In this document: positions 15,707-24,169 of the stretch, in pieces
Layout: every line of letters begins with the position of its first letter
Position numbering within the stretch: position 1 is the first letter of the stretch
Assembly (NCBI GenBank): GCA_028689145.1
Contig: JAQTWT010000001.1
Coordinates: forward strand, 248,001 to 312,000
DNA length: 64,000 nt
Direction: 5' to 3'
Source: Gallionella sp.
GTDB taxonomy: Bacteria; Pseudomonadota; Gammaproteobacteria; Burkholderiales; Gallionellaceae
Program-made: the position numbers and the translations under genes
Notes under the pieces: model-generated
What the model was told of the DNA's origin: nothing
Seen by the model: only the letters and a program-made list of their open reading frames with translations
The model's database searches: none

Positions 15707-17820
15707 CCCGTTTTATCCAGCATTGTCAGCAATACTCGCTGCAACTGGCCGGGTGAAACTGGTTTATGCAGCAGTGGTATGCCGCCGGCCTGTGCATCGT
15801 TCAAAAGATCCGGTGTCGTGTTGCCGGTAATCAGCATTGCCGGCAATGTCTCTCCCAGCACTGTCCGTAACGCAGCAATTGCATCCAGTCCGGTTTGCGG
15901 TTCACGCAGCAGATAATCGCAGATTAACAGGTCCGGTGCATGGGCCTGCGCCAGCGCGAGTGCTTCTTCGATAGATTCCGCCACATCGCACTCAAATCCC
16001 CAGTCGCGTAACAGATGGAGCATGCCCGTGCGTACGATCTCATCGTCGTCTAGTACCAGCACGCGCATATTGGGTGCCTGTTCGCCGGGTTGCGCCGGTT
16101 CGTGATCCTCGGCAGGCGGGACTTCAACGGCGATGGGCAAAGACAGCCGAAATACACTGCCGCGTTGTGGTGTGGAAACCACCGACAGTTTATGTTCCAA
16201 TGTTCGTGCCAGACCATCCACAATGGCGAGGCCGAGCCCCAGTCCCTTGCGGTGGTCATGTTCGGGATTGCCCAACTGGTGAAATTCGCGAAACACCGCC
16301 TGTTGATGGGACGGTGCAATCCCGATACCGGTATCCCATATTTCCAATACTGCCTGATCTCCGCGCTTGCGGCACGCCACCAGCAGGCCGCCGCGATCAG
16401 TGTAGCGAATTGCGTTGGATATCAGATTGCGCAAAATCAGCTCTACCAGCATCGGATCGGATTGCACTTCCAGAATAGTCTCGCGCGAACGGTATGCGAG
16501 CCCCTTTGCGTCGGCTTGCGATACGAATTCCCTTTCCAGTTTGTTGAATAAGGGCTGCAAGCGGAACGCCTGCACGCAAGGTTCGACAACCCCGGCTTCG
16601 ATGCGAGAAAAATCGAGCAAAGTATTGAGCATGTCCACGGAAGATTTTGATGCGGCGTTGGCGCGGGCGAGCACTTCGCGCTGGTAGGTGCTGAGTTCGG
16701 TGCGTGCCAGCACATCCAGAAACAAGCCCTGGGCATGAATCGGCTGGCGCAGGTCGTGGCTGGCAGCGGCAAGAAATTTTGATTTGGCAAGATTGGCATC
16801 TTCTGCCCGCTGCTTTGCAGCGACAATATCCGCTTCCAGCAGTTTGCGGCGTCTCGCCGCCACGGCGAGCAAGAACACGATCACGAAAGTAAAGACGCAG
16901 ATGGAGGCATAGACCACGGTATTGCGCAGCCACACTGCAAGCACTTCGTCGCGCTGCCGCGAAAGAATCAGCCCGAGGCCGGTGTCGCCTACCCGGCGGA
17001 CGACGAAGAGCCGCGTCTTGCCGTCATGGGCGGAAGGGCCGATGTGGCGTGTTACTTGCATGCCTGTTTTGTAATGATCGTAAAACACCTTGCTGACTTT
17101 AGCGATGTTGTTGCCGAAAAACTTTTCCGGATTGCTGCGGCGGTACACGAGATCGCCGTCGCGGTTGAAAATGACGGACATGCTGGCGGAGTCGTCAGGA
17201 TTGATTGTGTGCAATACGTGCGGGAAGAAACGAAAGCCGATGGTGGTAGCCGCGATACCAAGAAATTCGCGGTTTGGCCCGATGATTGGCAAAGTAAAGG
17301 TAACGGCGGGGACACCGAGCAGATTCTTGTCGGGGCGTGACATAAACAGCTTCGCTGCCCGACCGGGGGCGCGGTGAACGGCAAAATATGTCTCGCGTGA
17401 AATATCCCGTCCGACAAGCGTCGCATCGGTGGAACTGCGGATGCGCCCGGTGGCATCGGTCAGCAGCAACGCGCCGAGTTCGGGAATATCCTTGCGGTGG
17501 CGGTGAAGTTCCGCGGCAAAGGCATTGTCCTGGAGCGACCGGTTTTTCAGCCGTTCATCTGTTATATGAGTCAGCAAATTATTTATGTCGTGCAACGCGT
17601 CGGCAACTTTTGCGTCTGCATTGCGGGCGTGCGCTTCAAGCAGCCGGTATTCCGATTCCTGCGCCTGCCGGTACTCGTCATAGGTAATCCAGCCGAGCGT
17701 GATGCAGACGACCAGTAACAGGACAATCGGGATGATAGTTTCGCTCAAAAATCCGGGTAAAATTTTTGACCGTTCTGCCGTGATGCTTCCTCGGGCAATT
17801 CGTGACAGGTTGCCTTGCAT
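15703..17820 (-). CDS. Hybrid sensor histidine kinase (dCACHE-like sensor, HisKA, HATPase, REC)
   Basis: 705-residue inner-membrane kinase. Membrane segments flank a periplasmic region of about 250 residues: TIIPIVLLLVVCITLGWITY near residue 30 and VYASICVFTFVIVFLLAVAA near 310. Motifs GALLLTDATGRIRSSTD and FFPHVLHTI suggest a double-CACHE ligand-binding fold. HisKA with phospho-His in AAASHDLRQPIHAQGL (about 360) and HATPase motifs NLISNAIRYTDRGG and GLGLGLAIV follow. The C-terminal receiver has its Asp in LLICDYLLREP. The NarL-type regulator gene starts 2 nt upstream of this gene in the same direction, so the two form a two-component operon. The ligand is unknown. Confidence 0.9.
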   Translation of the reverse strand: MQGNLSRIARGSITAERSKILPGFLSETIIPIVLLLVVCITLGWITYDEYRQAQESEYRLLEAHARNADAKVADALHDINNLLTHITDERLKNRSLQDNAFAAELHRHRKDIPELGALLLTDATGRIRSSTDATLVGRDISRETYFAVHRAPGRAAKLFMSRPDKNLLGVPAVTFTLPIIGPNREFLGIAATTIGFRFFPHVLHTINPDDSASMSVIFNRDGDLVYRRSNPEKFFGNNIAKVSKVFYDHYKTGMQVTRHIGPSAHDGKTRLFVVRRVGDTGLGLILSRQRDEVLAVWLRNTVVYASICVFTFVIVFLLAVAARRRKLLEADIVAAKQRAEDANLAKSKFLAAASHDLRQPIHAQGLFLDVLARTELSTYQREVLARANAASKSSVDMLNTLLDFSRIEAGVVEPCVQAFRLQPLFNKLEREFVSQADAKGLAYRSRETILEVQSDPMLVELILRNLISNAIRYTDRGGLLVACRKRGDQAVLEIWDTGIGIAPSHQQAVFREFHQLGNPEHDHRKGLGLGLAIVDGLARTLEHKLSVVSTPQRGSVFRLSLPIAVEVPPAEDHEPAQPGEQAPNMRVLVLDDDEIVRTGMLHLLRDWGFECDVAESIEEALALAQAHAPDLLICDYLLREPQTGLDAIAALRTVLGETLPAMLITGNTTPDLLNDAQAGGIPLLHKPVSPGQLQRVLLTMLDKTG

Positions 17821-17822
17821 GG

Positions 17823-18425
17823 CTAGCCTACTAGTCCTTGGCGGCGTGCCTCAAATACCGCTTCCGCCCGGCTCGACATCTGGAAGTATTCCAGTATGTC
17901 CTGCACATGCCTGCGCACGGTGTTGTCCGATAGCGAAAGCTTGCGTGCAATGAGTTTATTCGATAGCCCCTGATGCAACAGATCGAGTACTTCACATTGG
18001 CGCGGAGTCAGATGCCGTGGCACAGCACCCCGATCTTCCTGGGACAGCGCTGGAAAGTGACCGCGCAAAACCAGATTGACTGTTGCAGTGATTTTCTCCG
18101 CTGTTTCAGCCTTGGAAACAAAGCCTGCGGCACCCCGTGCGAGCGCCAGACGAACGGTTTCCGGATCATCCTGGGAAGACAGTACCAGAATTGGTACCAA
18201 CGGCCATTTTTGTTTGAGTAACGCAATGCCATCCAGACCGTTAAGTCCGTTCAGCTTGATGTCCAGCAACACTACATCGATGTTATCCGGTGTGCCGGTC
18301 AGCGCCTCATTCAATGAACTCGCCTCGAAAATCCTTATATCGGATATGCCGGTGGTAAGCACCATCCCAAGTCCGGCGCGGAACATGGCATGGTCGTCAA
18401 TCAATAAAATACGGGTGGCTAGCAT
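17823..18425 (-). CDS. NarL/LuxR-family response regulator
   Basis: Receiver plus LuxR-type HTH, about 200 residues from the ATG at 18425 (MLATRILLIDDHAMFRAG). The acidic pocket (DD), the phospho-Asp in VVLLDIKLNGLNG, and the Ser and Lys switch residues (LSSQDD, FVSKAE) are all present. The HTH reads LTPRQCEVLDLLHQGLSNKL then SDNTVRRHVQDILEYF. It lies directly upstream of the hybrid kinase and is the likely output of that kinase. An atypical regulator is divergently transcribed 87 nt away. Confidence 0.9.
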   Translation of the reverse strand: MLATRILLIDDHAMFRAGLGMVLTTGISDIRIFEASSLNEALTGTPDNIDVVLLDIKLNGLNGLDGIALLKQKWPLVPILVLSSQDDPETVRLALARGAAGFVSKAETAEKITATVNLVLRGHFPALSQEDRGAVPRHLTPRQCEVLDLLHQGLSNKLIARKLSLSDNTVRRHVQDILEYFQMSSRAEAVFEARRQGLVG

Positions 18426-18512
18426 GACGCGTATTAAACCACTTAGACAAGGTATCGGCATGGTCTTTTTGGACCATATGAAATTTGCCGGATGGTGTGT
18501 AAATTCCGTGCC

Positions 18513-19196
18513 ATGAAAATCTTACACATAGACCATCATGCTTTGTTCCGCGAGGGACTGCACCATGTGTTGCGGCAGCTACCCGGTGGAGTCTCCGAAA
18601 TATTGGAGGCTGAAAGCTTCCCGGACGGCTTGAAGCTTGCCGGGCAGCGCGCGGATCTGAATCTGATGTTGCTGGAACTGGATTCGCCGGATAGCGGGGG
18701 TGCGATTGCAGTCAGACTATTGCGCCAGTGTCGCCCGTATATTCCGGTCATGGTGGTATCAGGCGCGCAGGATCGCCGCATCATAAACAAAGCGCTGGGT
18801 TATGGTGCCAGCGGCTTCGTCAGCAAAAGTTCTACCGGAACCGTGTTGTTGGATGCGTTAAAGGTGGTACTTTCCGGCGGTATTCATATACCGCCGCTTG
18901 TGCAAAAACCTTGCAGCAAACGCAGCGCCAAACGCGGACAGAATTCCAACGAATGTAATTTGACCGCGCGCCAGACGCATATTTTGAGTTATTTGACCGC
19001 GGGTCTCAGCAACAAGGAAATTGCCGAAACAATCAACCTTGCCGAAGGTACCGTCAAGGCTCATGTGGCCGCGATATATCAATCTTTGTGCGTATCAAAC
19101 CGTATGGAAGCGGTGCGGGTGGCACGGCAGCTTGGCTTAACCGACAAGTCTCATCCAGTTCCATTTCGCAGTTTGAATGATCAGGCAGGTTGTTAA
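18513..19196 (+). CDS. LuxR-family regulator with a degenerate receiver (Asp replaced by Glu)
   Basis: 228 residues from the ATG at 18513. The fold matches the neighbouring NarL-type regulator, but the receiver is altered. The usual DD pair is DH (LHIDHHALFREG), and the phospho-acceptor position reads Glu (LMLLELDSPDSGG, against VVLLDIKLNGLNG in the neighbour). Glu can mimic a phosphorylated state, so the protein may be constitutively active or respond to another signal. The HTH is standard: LTARQTHILSYLTAGLSNKE and LAEGTVKAHVAAIY. It is divergent from the two-component operon and lies upstream of the Cys-rich and HD-GYP genes. Confidence 0.85.
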   Translation: MKILHIDHHALFREGLHHVLRQLPGGVSEILEAESFPDGLKLAGQRADLNLMLLELDSPDSGGAIAVRLLRQCRPYIPVMVVSGAQDRRIINKALGYGASGFVSKSSTGTVLLDALKVVLSGGIHIPPLVQKPCSKRSAKRGQNSNECNLTARQTHILSYLTAGLSNKEIAETINLAEGTVKAHVAAIYQSLCVSNRMEAVRVARQLGLTDKSHPVPFRSLNDQAGC

Positions 19197-19267
19197 GCCG
19201 CTTTGAAACCCAATTACCCTGCTGTATTGCCGGTGCGCCGGTAGAGTATAGAAGAGGGAGGTACATC

Positions 19268-19645
19268 ATGAATGCAGTAGAGGCACGTCTAACCAGTATT
19301 CAGTCCGCCATTGTCCGGCTCACCCAAACAGCGATCGGGAAGTACAACTGTTATGCAACACCTTCCAACGGTGAATGCGGCAACATGGAGTGCATATTGC
19401 GCAAGGACTGTTTTGATGCGGCACGTGAATTATTTCCACCCTTGCGCATGCCGGAACAAGAGGTGACGAAATTATCCGCTACTCCGGCCATCCCAGTGCC
19501 GGAACAAACCGGCAGTGGGCAGGATGCCGGCATTGCCAAACCCGCAAATGGCGAGCGTGCCAACAAAACTTGCCCGTTGCGCGCCACCTGCAATCTGCCG
19601 TCAGATTATTGCAGCAAAGGGCACTGTGAGGACTGGTTTTTTTGA
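19268..19645 (+). CDS. Cysteine-rich small protein, unknown function
   Basis: 125 residues, not recognised. Two Cys clusters are seen: NCYATPSNGECGNMECILRK with KDCFD at residues 28-50, and CPLRATCNLPSDYCSKGHCE at the C-terminus. A Pro/Gly-rich linker joins them. The Cys pattern suggests metal or Fe-S binding or disulfides. There is no signal peptide. A strong GAGGGAGGT ribosome site precedes the ATG at 19268. It lies just before the HD-GYP gene and may be co-expressed with it. Confidence 0.7.
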   Translation: MNAVEARLTSIQSAIVRLTQTAIGKYNCYATPSNGECGNMECILRKDCFDAARELFPPLRMPEQEVTKLSATPAIPVPEQTGSGQDAGIAKPANGERANKTCPLRATCNLPSDYCSKGHCEDWFF

Positions 19646-19691
19646 ACTTTTTGGTGGTGTATTGGCAGATAACAGGCGAGGGGTGGCGAAA

Positions 19692-20903
19692 ATGATCGTA
19701 AAAATACCCGTAAAACAACTCAGGGTCGGCATGTACCTCCACGACCTTAATTGCGGCTGGATGAATCATCCGTTTGCGCGCAACCGTTTCATGATCGACG
19801 ATGCCGCCACGTTGAAAAAGATCTATGGCGCCGGTGTCGCCGAAGTCTATATCGACACCAAGCTCGGCTTGGGTGTCGATGTTACGGAAGCCGAAACGGC
19901 GGATAGCGGGGAAATCGAGGAGCCATTGCCCGAGTTGTCCACGCTGGTGCCGACCATTCTTGTCAAACGTTCCCCCGCGGAAGAATTCGAAAATGCCAAA
20001 AACCTGTACTCCAATGCCAACCAGTTGATGCAGGACATGATGAAAGATGTCCGTATGGGCAAGCAAATCAAGGTGGAGCAATGCGAGCCGATGGTCGACA
20101 ATATTCTCGATTCGATATTCAGCGCCCCCTCCGCGCTGCTGCCGCTGGCCCAAATCAAGACCAGCAACGAATACACCTTCCAGCACTCGGTTTCGGTCGC
20201 CGCGCTGGCGGTCGCGTTCGGGCGGGTACTGGAAATGCCGCGCACCGAGATCAAGGAGCTGGCGTTGGGCGGTTTGCTGCATGATGTGGGCAAGGCCATC
20301 GTGCCGGGGAATATATTGAACAAACCGGGCAAACTGGACGATGCGGAATTTGTCGTGATGAAGAGCCATGCGGCGAACACCGCCGACCTGCTCAAGGGGC
20401 TAGAGGGGATCAGCGAGGTCGCGTTTAATGCCGCCGCGCAGCACCATGAACGTTTTGACGGCTCCGGTTACCCGAAGGGGCTGAAAGGCGAGCAGATCAG
20501 CCAGCACGGTCAGATGCTCGCCATCGTGGATGTCTATGATGCGATCACCTCGATCCGCGTTTATCACAAGGGCATGTCGCCGACCGAGGCATTAAGGAAA
20601 ATGTACGAATGGAGCGGCAGCCACTTTAATCCCAGGCTGGTGCAGGCGTTCATCAAAGGGATCGGTATCTATCCGGCGGGTTCGCTGGTGCGCATGGAGA
20701 GCGATAAGCTGGGTATCGTGCGGGAAGTTGTGCCGGACAAGTTGTTGCAGCCAGTCGTGCAATATATCTACGATTGCAAAAAAATGAGCTATATCCCGGC
20801 CGAGACGGTGAATCTTTCCGTCTCGGATGACAAGATAAAGTCCCACGAGTCATTCGAGAAGTGGGGGATAGACCGGGCCAGATGGGCGATGGAATATGCC
20901 TGA
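19692..20903 (+). CDS. HD-GYP domain cyclic-di-GMP phosphodiesterase
   Basis: 403 residues from the ATG at 19692 (MIVKIPVKQLRVGMYLHDL). The N-terminal 120 residues match the DUF3391-type domain found before HD-GYP domains. The catalytic part has the HD pair in LGGLLHDVGKAIVP, His residues in KSHAANTADLL, and an intact GYP signature HHERFDGSGYPKGLKGEQI. It should hydrolyse c-di-GMP and so favour motility over attachment. It has no membrane segment. A GGDEF protein is encoded at the other end of the motility block. Confidence 0.93.
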   Translation: MIVKIPVKQLRVGMYLHDLNCGWMNHPFARNRFMIDDAATLKKIYGAGVAEVYIDTKLGLGVDVTEAETADSGEIEEPLPELSTLVPTILVKRSPAEEFENAKNLYSNANQLMQDMMKDVRMGKQIKVEQCEPMVDNILDSIFSAPSALLPLAQIKTSNEYTFQHSVSVAALAVAFGRVLEMPRTEIKELALGGLLHDVGKAIVPGNILNKPGKLDDAEFVVMKSHAANTADLLKGLEGISEVAFNAAAQHHERFDGSGYPKGLKGEQISQHGQMLAIVDVYDAITSIRVYHKGMSPTEALRKMYEWSGSHFNPRLVQAFIKGIGIYPAGSLVRMESDKLGIVREVVPDKLLQPVVQYIYDCKKMSYIPAETVNLSVSDDKIKSHESFEKWGIDRARWAMEYA

Positions 20904-20968
20904 TATGGAAGTTGTATTTTGGAAACTTCTATTTTTGGAGAAGGTGTTGCTCGGATTTTTAGTGAATA

Positions 20969-21364
20969 TCACGAACTCTTTTTGAAACGCTCTATCTCCC
21001 GCCTGTCGCGTTTGGTTGGCCGGCCTTTGAAATGGAAAGGTTGCGGCTGCGCCTTGAGTTGGGCCGCGATGGCTTCGCGCCGTTGGCGGCTTTCATCGGT
21101 CTCGCGATAGAGCTTCTGCGCCTCGGATGCCGGGCCGCGTTTGTTGGACAATGCCAGCACTTCGACAACATATTGTTTCTGCCCGGCGAGGATGCTCAGC
21201 ATATCTCCCACTGCCACCGCTTTGGCCGGCTTGACGCGCGTTTCGTTGAGCTGCACCTGGCCGCATTCAACAGCATCCGCCGCCAGAGTGCGTGTTTTGA
21301 AGAACCGCGCGGCACAAAGCCACTTGTCCAAACGAAATTTCTCGGTGTTATTTTCGGCAGCCAT
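20969..21364 (-). CDS. S4-domain RNA-binding protein (Hsp15/HslR-like)
   Basis: 131 residues from the ATG at 21364. The S4 RNA-binding domain is at the N-terminus (FRLDKWLCAARFFKTRTLAADAVECGQVQLN). A basic C-terminal tail (KGRPTKRDRREIERFKKSS) is characteristic of Hsp15, which recycles stalled 50S subunits that carry nascent chains. It stands alone and converges on the HD-GYP gene. Confidence 0.9.
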   Translation of the reverse strand: MAAENNTEKFRLDKWLCAARFFKTRTLAADAVECGQVQLNETRVKPAKAVAVGDMLSILAGQKQYVVEVLALSNKRGPASEAQKLYRETDESRQRREAIAAQLKAQPQPFHFKGRPTKRDRREIERFKKSS

Positions 21365-21515
21365 AATAAAAAGTTTCACATTTTCCCGCGACAGATTATC
21401 ATTTGCGCGCGCAGTGTCTTACCGGAACTCCGGTTGATGCAATTGCAGGAATGCACAGCAAACCTGCCGCACGGGTTGCCGTATATTTCATGTTAAAACC
21501 ACAAGGAGAACGATC

Positions 21516-21587
21516 ATGGCTAAAGGACAGCAACGCAAGACCAAAGAAGCGAAGAAACCCAAGAAGGAAAAAGCGCCAGCCGCTTGA
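21516..21587 (+). CDS. Very small lysine-rich protein (23 residues)
   Basis: A strong AAGGAG ribosome site at 21503-21508, 7 nt before the ATG, opens a 23-codon frame: MAKGQQRKTKEAKKPKKEK then APAA and TGA at 21585-21587. The composition is half basic. I recall similar tiny MAKGQ-type proteins as recurring annotations in proteobacteria. The length, ribosome site and Lys-rich composition argue for a real gene. Nucleic-acid or ribosome association is a guess from charge alone. Confidence 0.65.
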   Translation: MAKGQQRKTKEAKKPKKEKAPAA

Positions 21588-21637
21588 TAGGTACGCTTGT
21601 CACGTATCAGCGCTCAGCCGAACGACATAGTCATATG

Positions 21638-21718
21638 TGTAGGCTGGCGGTGAGGCACGAACCCCAGCTTGGTTGTGTTTGAACATGCTGGGGTTCGCGT
21701 AGCTCACCGCCAGCCTAC
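21638..21718. repeat. Long palindrome TGTAGGCTGG..., copy 2
   Basis: About 80 nt: TGTAGGCTGGCGGTGAG and CGAACCCCAGC are matched by GCTGGGGTTCG and CTCACCGCCAGCCTAC. It is the same family as 4044-4126. It abuts the stop codon of the second DUF167 gene and could terminate or protect that transcript. Confidence 0.75.
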
Positions 21719-22008
21719 GGATTCGCTTTCAGTAACCCTTCCGGATCAACCTTGCTGCCTTCTACCGCCACCACCTTGTGGCGCGATTGCCCGCCTTGCT
21801 TGAGTTCCACCTGACGCAACGGCACCTCAAATAATTGCGCAATAAACTTCAGCAGCGCCTCGTTGGCGCGCCCCTCGACCGGCGGTGCGGCCAGCCGGAT
21901 CTTGAGTGCTTCGCCGTGCAATCCGGCGATTTCGGTGCGCTTTGCGCCGGGCTGCACATGCAATGTCAGCGTAATCACATCCGAGCTACGACGATACCAA
22001 CCGGTCAT
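21715..22008 (-). CDS. DUF167 (YggU) family protein
   Basis: 97 residues with the family core LTLHVQPGAKRTEIAGLHGE, LKIRLAAPPVEGRANEALLK and LFEVPLRQVELKQGGQSRHK. The yggS-proC-yggT-DUF167 order is a conserved proteobacterial cluster. Its ATG comes 1 nt after the yggT stop, indicating coupled expression. Molecular function is not established. A divergent paralogue lies at 4218-4553. Confidence 0.9.
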   Translation of the reverse strand: MTGWYRRSSDVITLTLHVQPGAKRTEIAGLHGEALKIRLAAPPVEGRANEALLKFIAQLFEVPLRQVELKQGGQSRHKVVAVEGSKVDPEGLLKANP

Positions 22009-22009
22009 T

Positions 22010-22576
22010 TCAGAACAGGCCGGAGGCGAGGCGCTCCAGCGCCCCGATCGGCACGATGACGATAAGCTGGCAGATGATGAATAGCAGCAACGGCGACAGA
22101 TCCACGCTGCCCAACAGCGGCACGATACGGCGCAACGGTTGCATGAAGCGCCGGGTTGCGGTGCTCAACAGTGGCGCGACGGAAGAATAGGGGTTTATCC
22201 AGGACAGGATCGCCTGTGCGAATACGGCTGCCATCAGCAAGTACAGGCTGATCTTGAGCAGCTTGACCGCTGCCAGCGCCACCAGCCCAACCATTGGGAA
22301 GCCGTGCAACGGCAAGCCCTGCACCCACAGAAATCCCGCCAGATAGAACATCTCGACCAGCAGCGCGAGCAGCAGCGATGCGCTGTCCAATCCGCGCATT
22401 GCAGGAACGAAACGGCGTGCACGCAACACCAGAAAATCGGTGAGCACCATGATGAATTCGCCGATCGGGTTGTGCAGCGGCGCGCGCAGCCATTGCAGGT
22501 GGAAACGCAGCAGCAGGATCGCCGCAAACGGCTGCAGCAGGATGTCGAGCAGGAACAATAGGGCTTCGTTTAACAT
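22010..22576 (-). CDS. YggT family integral membrane protein
   Basis: 188 residues from the ATG at 22576, which lies 1 nt after the proC stop. The YggT unit appears twice (LLFLLDILLQPFAAILLLRF, then LLMAAVFAQAILSWINPYSS). Each is followed by the family's amphipathic motif (LHNPIGEFIMVLTDFLV, RFMQPLRRIVPLLGSVDLSP). This gives about four to five membrane spans. The family is linked to osmotic or cation tolerance in some bacteria, with no known biochemical activity. Confidence 0.92.
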   Translation of the reverse strand: MLNEALLFLLDILLQPFAAILLLRFHLQWLRAPLHNPIGEFIMVLTDFLVLRARRFVPAMRGLDSASLLLALLVEMFYLAGFLWVQGLPLHGFPMVGLVALAAVKLLKISLYLLMAAVFAQAILSWINPYSSVAPLLSTATRRFMQPLRRIVPLLGSVDLSPLLLFIICQLIVIVPIGALERLASGLF

Positions 22577-22577
22577 A

Positions 22578-23387
22578 TCAATCCTTGCCCAGTTCGTCGC
22601 CCATTTCACGGGAACGCGCCGCAGCGGCATGCGCGGCTTGCGCGATGTGCTTGGCGACATGATTGGCGGACATGCTCAGCAGCGCGCGTTCGGTGGTGCC
22701 GTTTTTGGAAGTGACGCGCGCGCGCAGCACGCTGACATCTTCAGTGCTGAAAGCGGCCAATTTGCTGGCTCCCAGAAAAGTGGCCAAGCTCAGACGGTGC
22801 GCGTCTTCGGCATCCAGCCCCAGCTCAAGCGCCGCCTGTTGCAGCGCCTCGATGAAATAGAACACGTAAGCCGGGCCGCTGCCGGAAATCGCCGTAACGG
22901 CATCCAGCATCGCTTCGTCCTGCAACCACAGCACTTCGCCAACCGCCGCCAGAATATTTTGCGCCTGTTCGCGTTGCTCATCATTTACCGATGGCATCGC
23001 ATACAAACCGGTGATGCCGCTGTGGATCAGGGCCGGAGTGTTGGGCATGGCGCGAACGATAGCCTGACTGCCAGACCAGCGCGCAAGATCAACGGCGCGT
23101 ATCCCGGCTGCGATGGATACCAGCAGTTGCCCGTCGAGTAGCGGGGCGAGCTGCTGCGCCACTTCGCGCAATTGTTGCGGCTTGACCGCAAAAACGACGA
23201 CATCGCTGCCGGATACGCCTTTTGCGATATCCTCCACGGCATGCACCGCAAAATCATGTTGCAGCCGCGCACGGTTGTCGGCATTGATCTCCACCACTCT
23301 GATTTGTCCGGCCACAAAGCCTTTGCCCAGCAATCCGCCGATGAGTGCCGCGGCCATATTGCCGCCGCCGATGAAGCAGATATTCAT
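22578..23387 (-). CDS. proC: Pyrroline-5-carboxylate reductase (ProC)
   Basis: Last enzyme of proline synthesis, reducing P5C with NADPH. The N-terminal Rossmann motif CFIGGGNMAAALIGGLL, VVVFAVKPQQL, RAMPNTPALIHSGITGLYA and the C-terminal SGSGPAYVFYFIEAL, TFLGASKLA and RVTSKNGTTERAL signature are all present in 269 residues. The start overlaps the yggS stop by 4 nt. Confidence 0.97.
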   Translation of the reverse strand: MNICFIGGGNMAAALIGGLLGKGFVAGQIRVVEINADNRARLQHDFAVHAVEDIAKGVSGSDVVVFAVKPQQLREVAQQLAPLLDGQLLVSIAAGIRAVDLARWSGSQAIVRAMPNTPALIHSGITGLYAMPSVNDEQREQAQNILAAVGEVLWLQDEAMLDAVTAISGSGPAYVFYFIEALQQAALELGLDAEDAHRLSLATFLGASKLAAFSTEDVSVLRARVTSKNGTTERALLSMSANHVAKHIAQAAHAAAARSREMGDELGKD

Positions 23388-24082
23388 TGGTTTTCTCCGT
23401 AATTTCTTGACCCGAAAATCGCCGAGCCGACGCGTACCATTGTTGCACCTTCCGCGATGGCCGCCGCAAAATCATGCGACATACCCATCGACAGCGTATC
23501 CAGATTTAAGCCCTGCCGGTTGAGCTGATCGCGCAATTCACGCAATTGCGCAAAAGGCAGGCGTTGCGCGGCAATATCGTCACAGGGCGCGGGAATCGCC
23601 ATTAGCCCGCGCAGCCTGAGTTGCGGCAACCGCGCCACGGCTTGTGCCAAACCGGTCACTTCATCGGGAGCCACGCCGCTCTTGCTGTCCTCAGCGCTCA
23701 CGTTAACCTGCAAACAGACATTGAGCGGCGGCATATCTGGCGGACGCTGTGCCGACAGGCGTTCGGCAATCTTCAGTCTGTCCACACTGTGCACCCAGGA
23801 AAAATTCTCCGCAATGGGGCGGGTCTTGTTGCTTTGTACCGGCCCGATAAAGTGCCACTCGATCGGCAGATCATGCAATGCGGCGAGCTTCTCCAGGGCT
23901 TCCTGCACGTAGCTTTCGGCAAAGCGGGACTGCCCGGCGTGATATGCTTCCCGCATCGCGGCGGGAGGGAATGTCTTGCTAACCGCCAGCAGAACAACTT
24001 CGTCCGGAGTGCGACCCGATGTGACAGCCGCTGTCACAATTGCGTTGCGCACGGCTTGCAAGTTGGAAGCGATTGTTGTCAT
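23384..24082 (-). CDS. PLP homeostasis protein (YggS/PLPBP)
   Basis: Pyridoxal-phosphate-binding protein of the YggS/ProSC family, which balances vitamin B6 and amino-acid pools without known catalysis. The PLP-binding Lys is in [10 protein letters not shown], and [39 protein letters not shown] and RVGSAIFG are conserved. The ATG at 24082 gives 232 residues, the usual size. First gene of the yggS-proC-yggT-DUF167 operon, divergent from pilT. Confidence 0.95.
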   Translation of the reverse strand: MTTIASNLQAVRNAIVTAAVTSGRTPDEVVLLAVSKTFPPAAMREAYHAGQSRFAESYVQEALEKLAALHDLPIEWHFIGPVQSNKTRPIAENFSWVHSVDRLKIAERLSAQRPPDMPPLNVCLQVNVSAEDSKSGVAPDEVTGLAQAVARLPQLRLRGLMAIPAPCDDIAAQRLPFAQLRELRDQLNRQGLNLDTLSMGMSHDFAAAIAEGATMVRVGSAIFGSRNYGENQ

Positions 24083-24169
24083 AATCTCATGCGCCGCAAA
24101 TCCTTTTCGCGCGGTTCCTGAACAGATCATCACGAAGGAACCGCCTCATCAAACAGGGACGATTATAAA

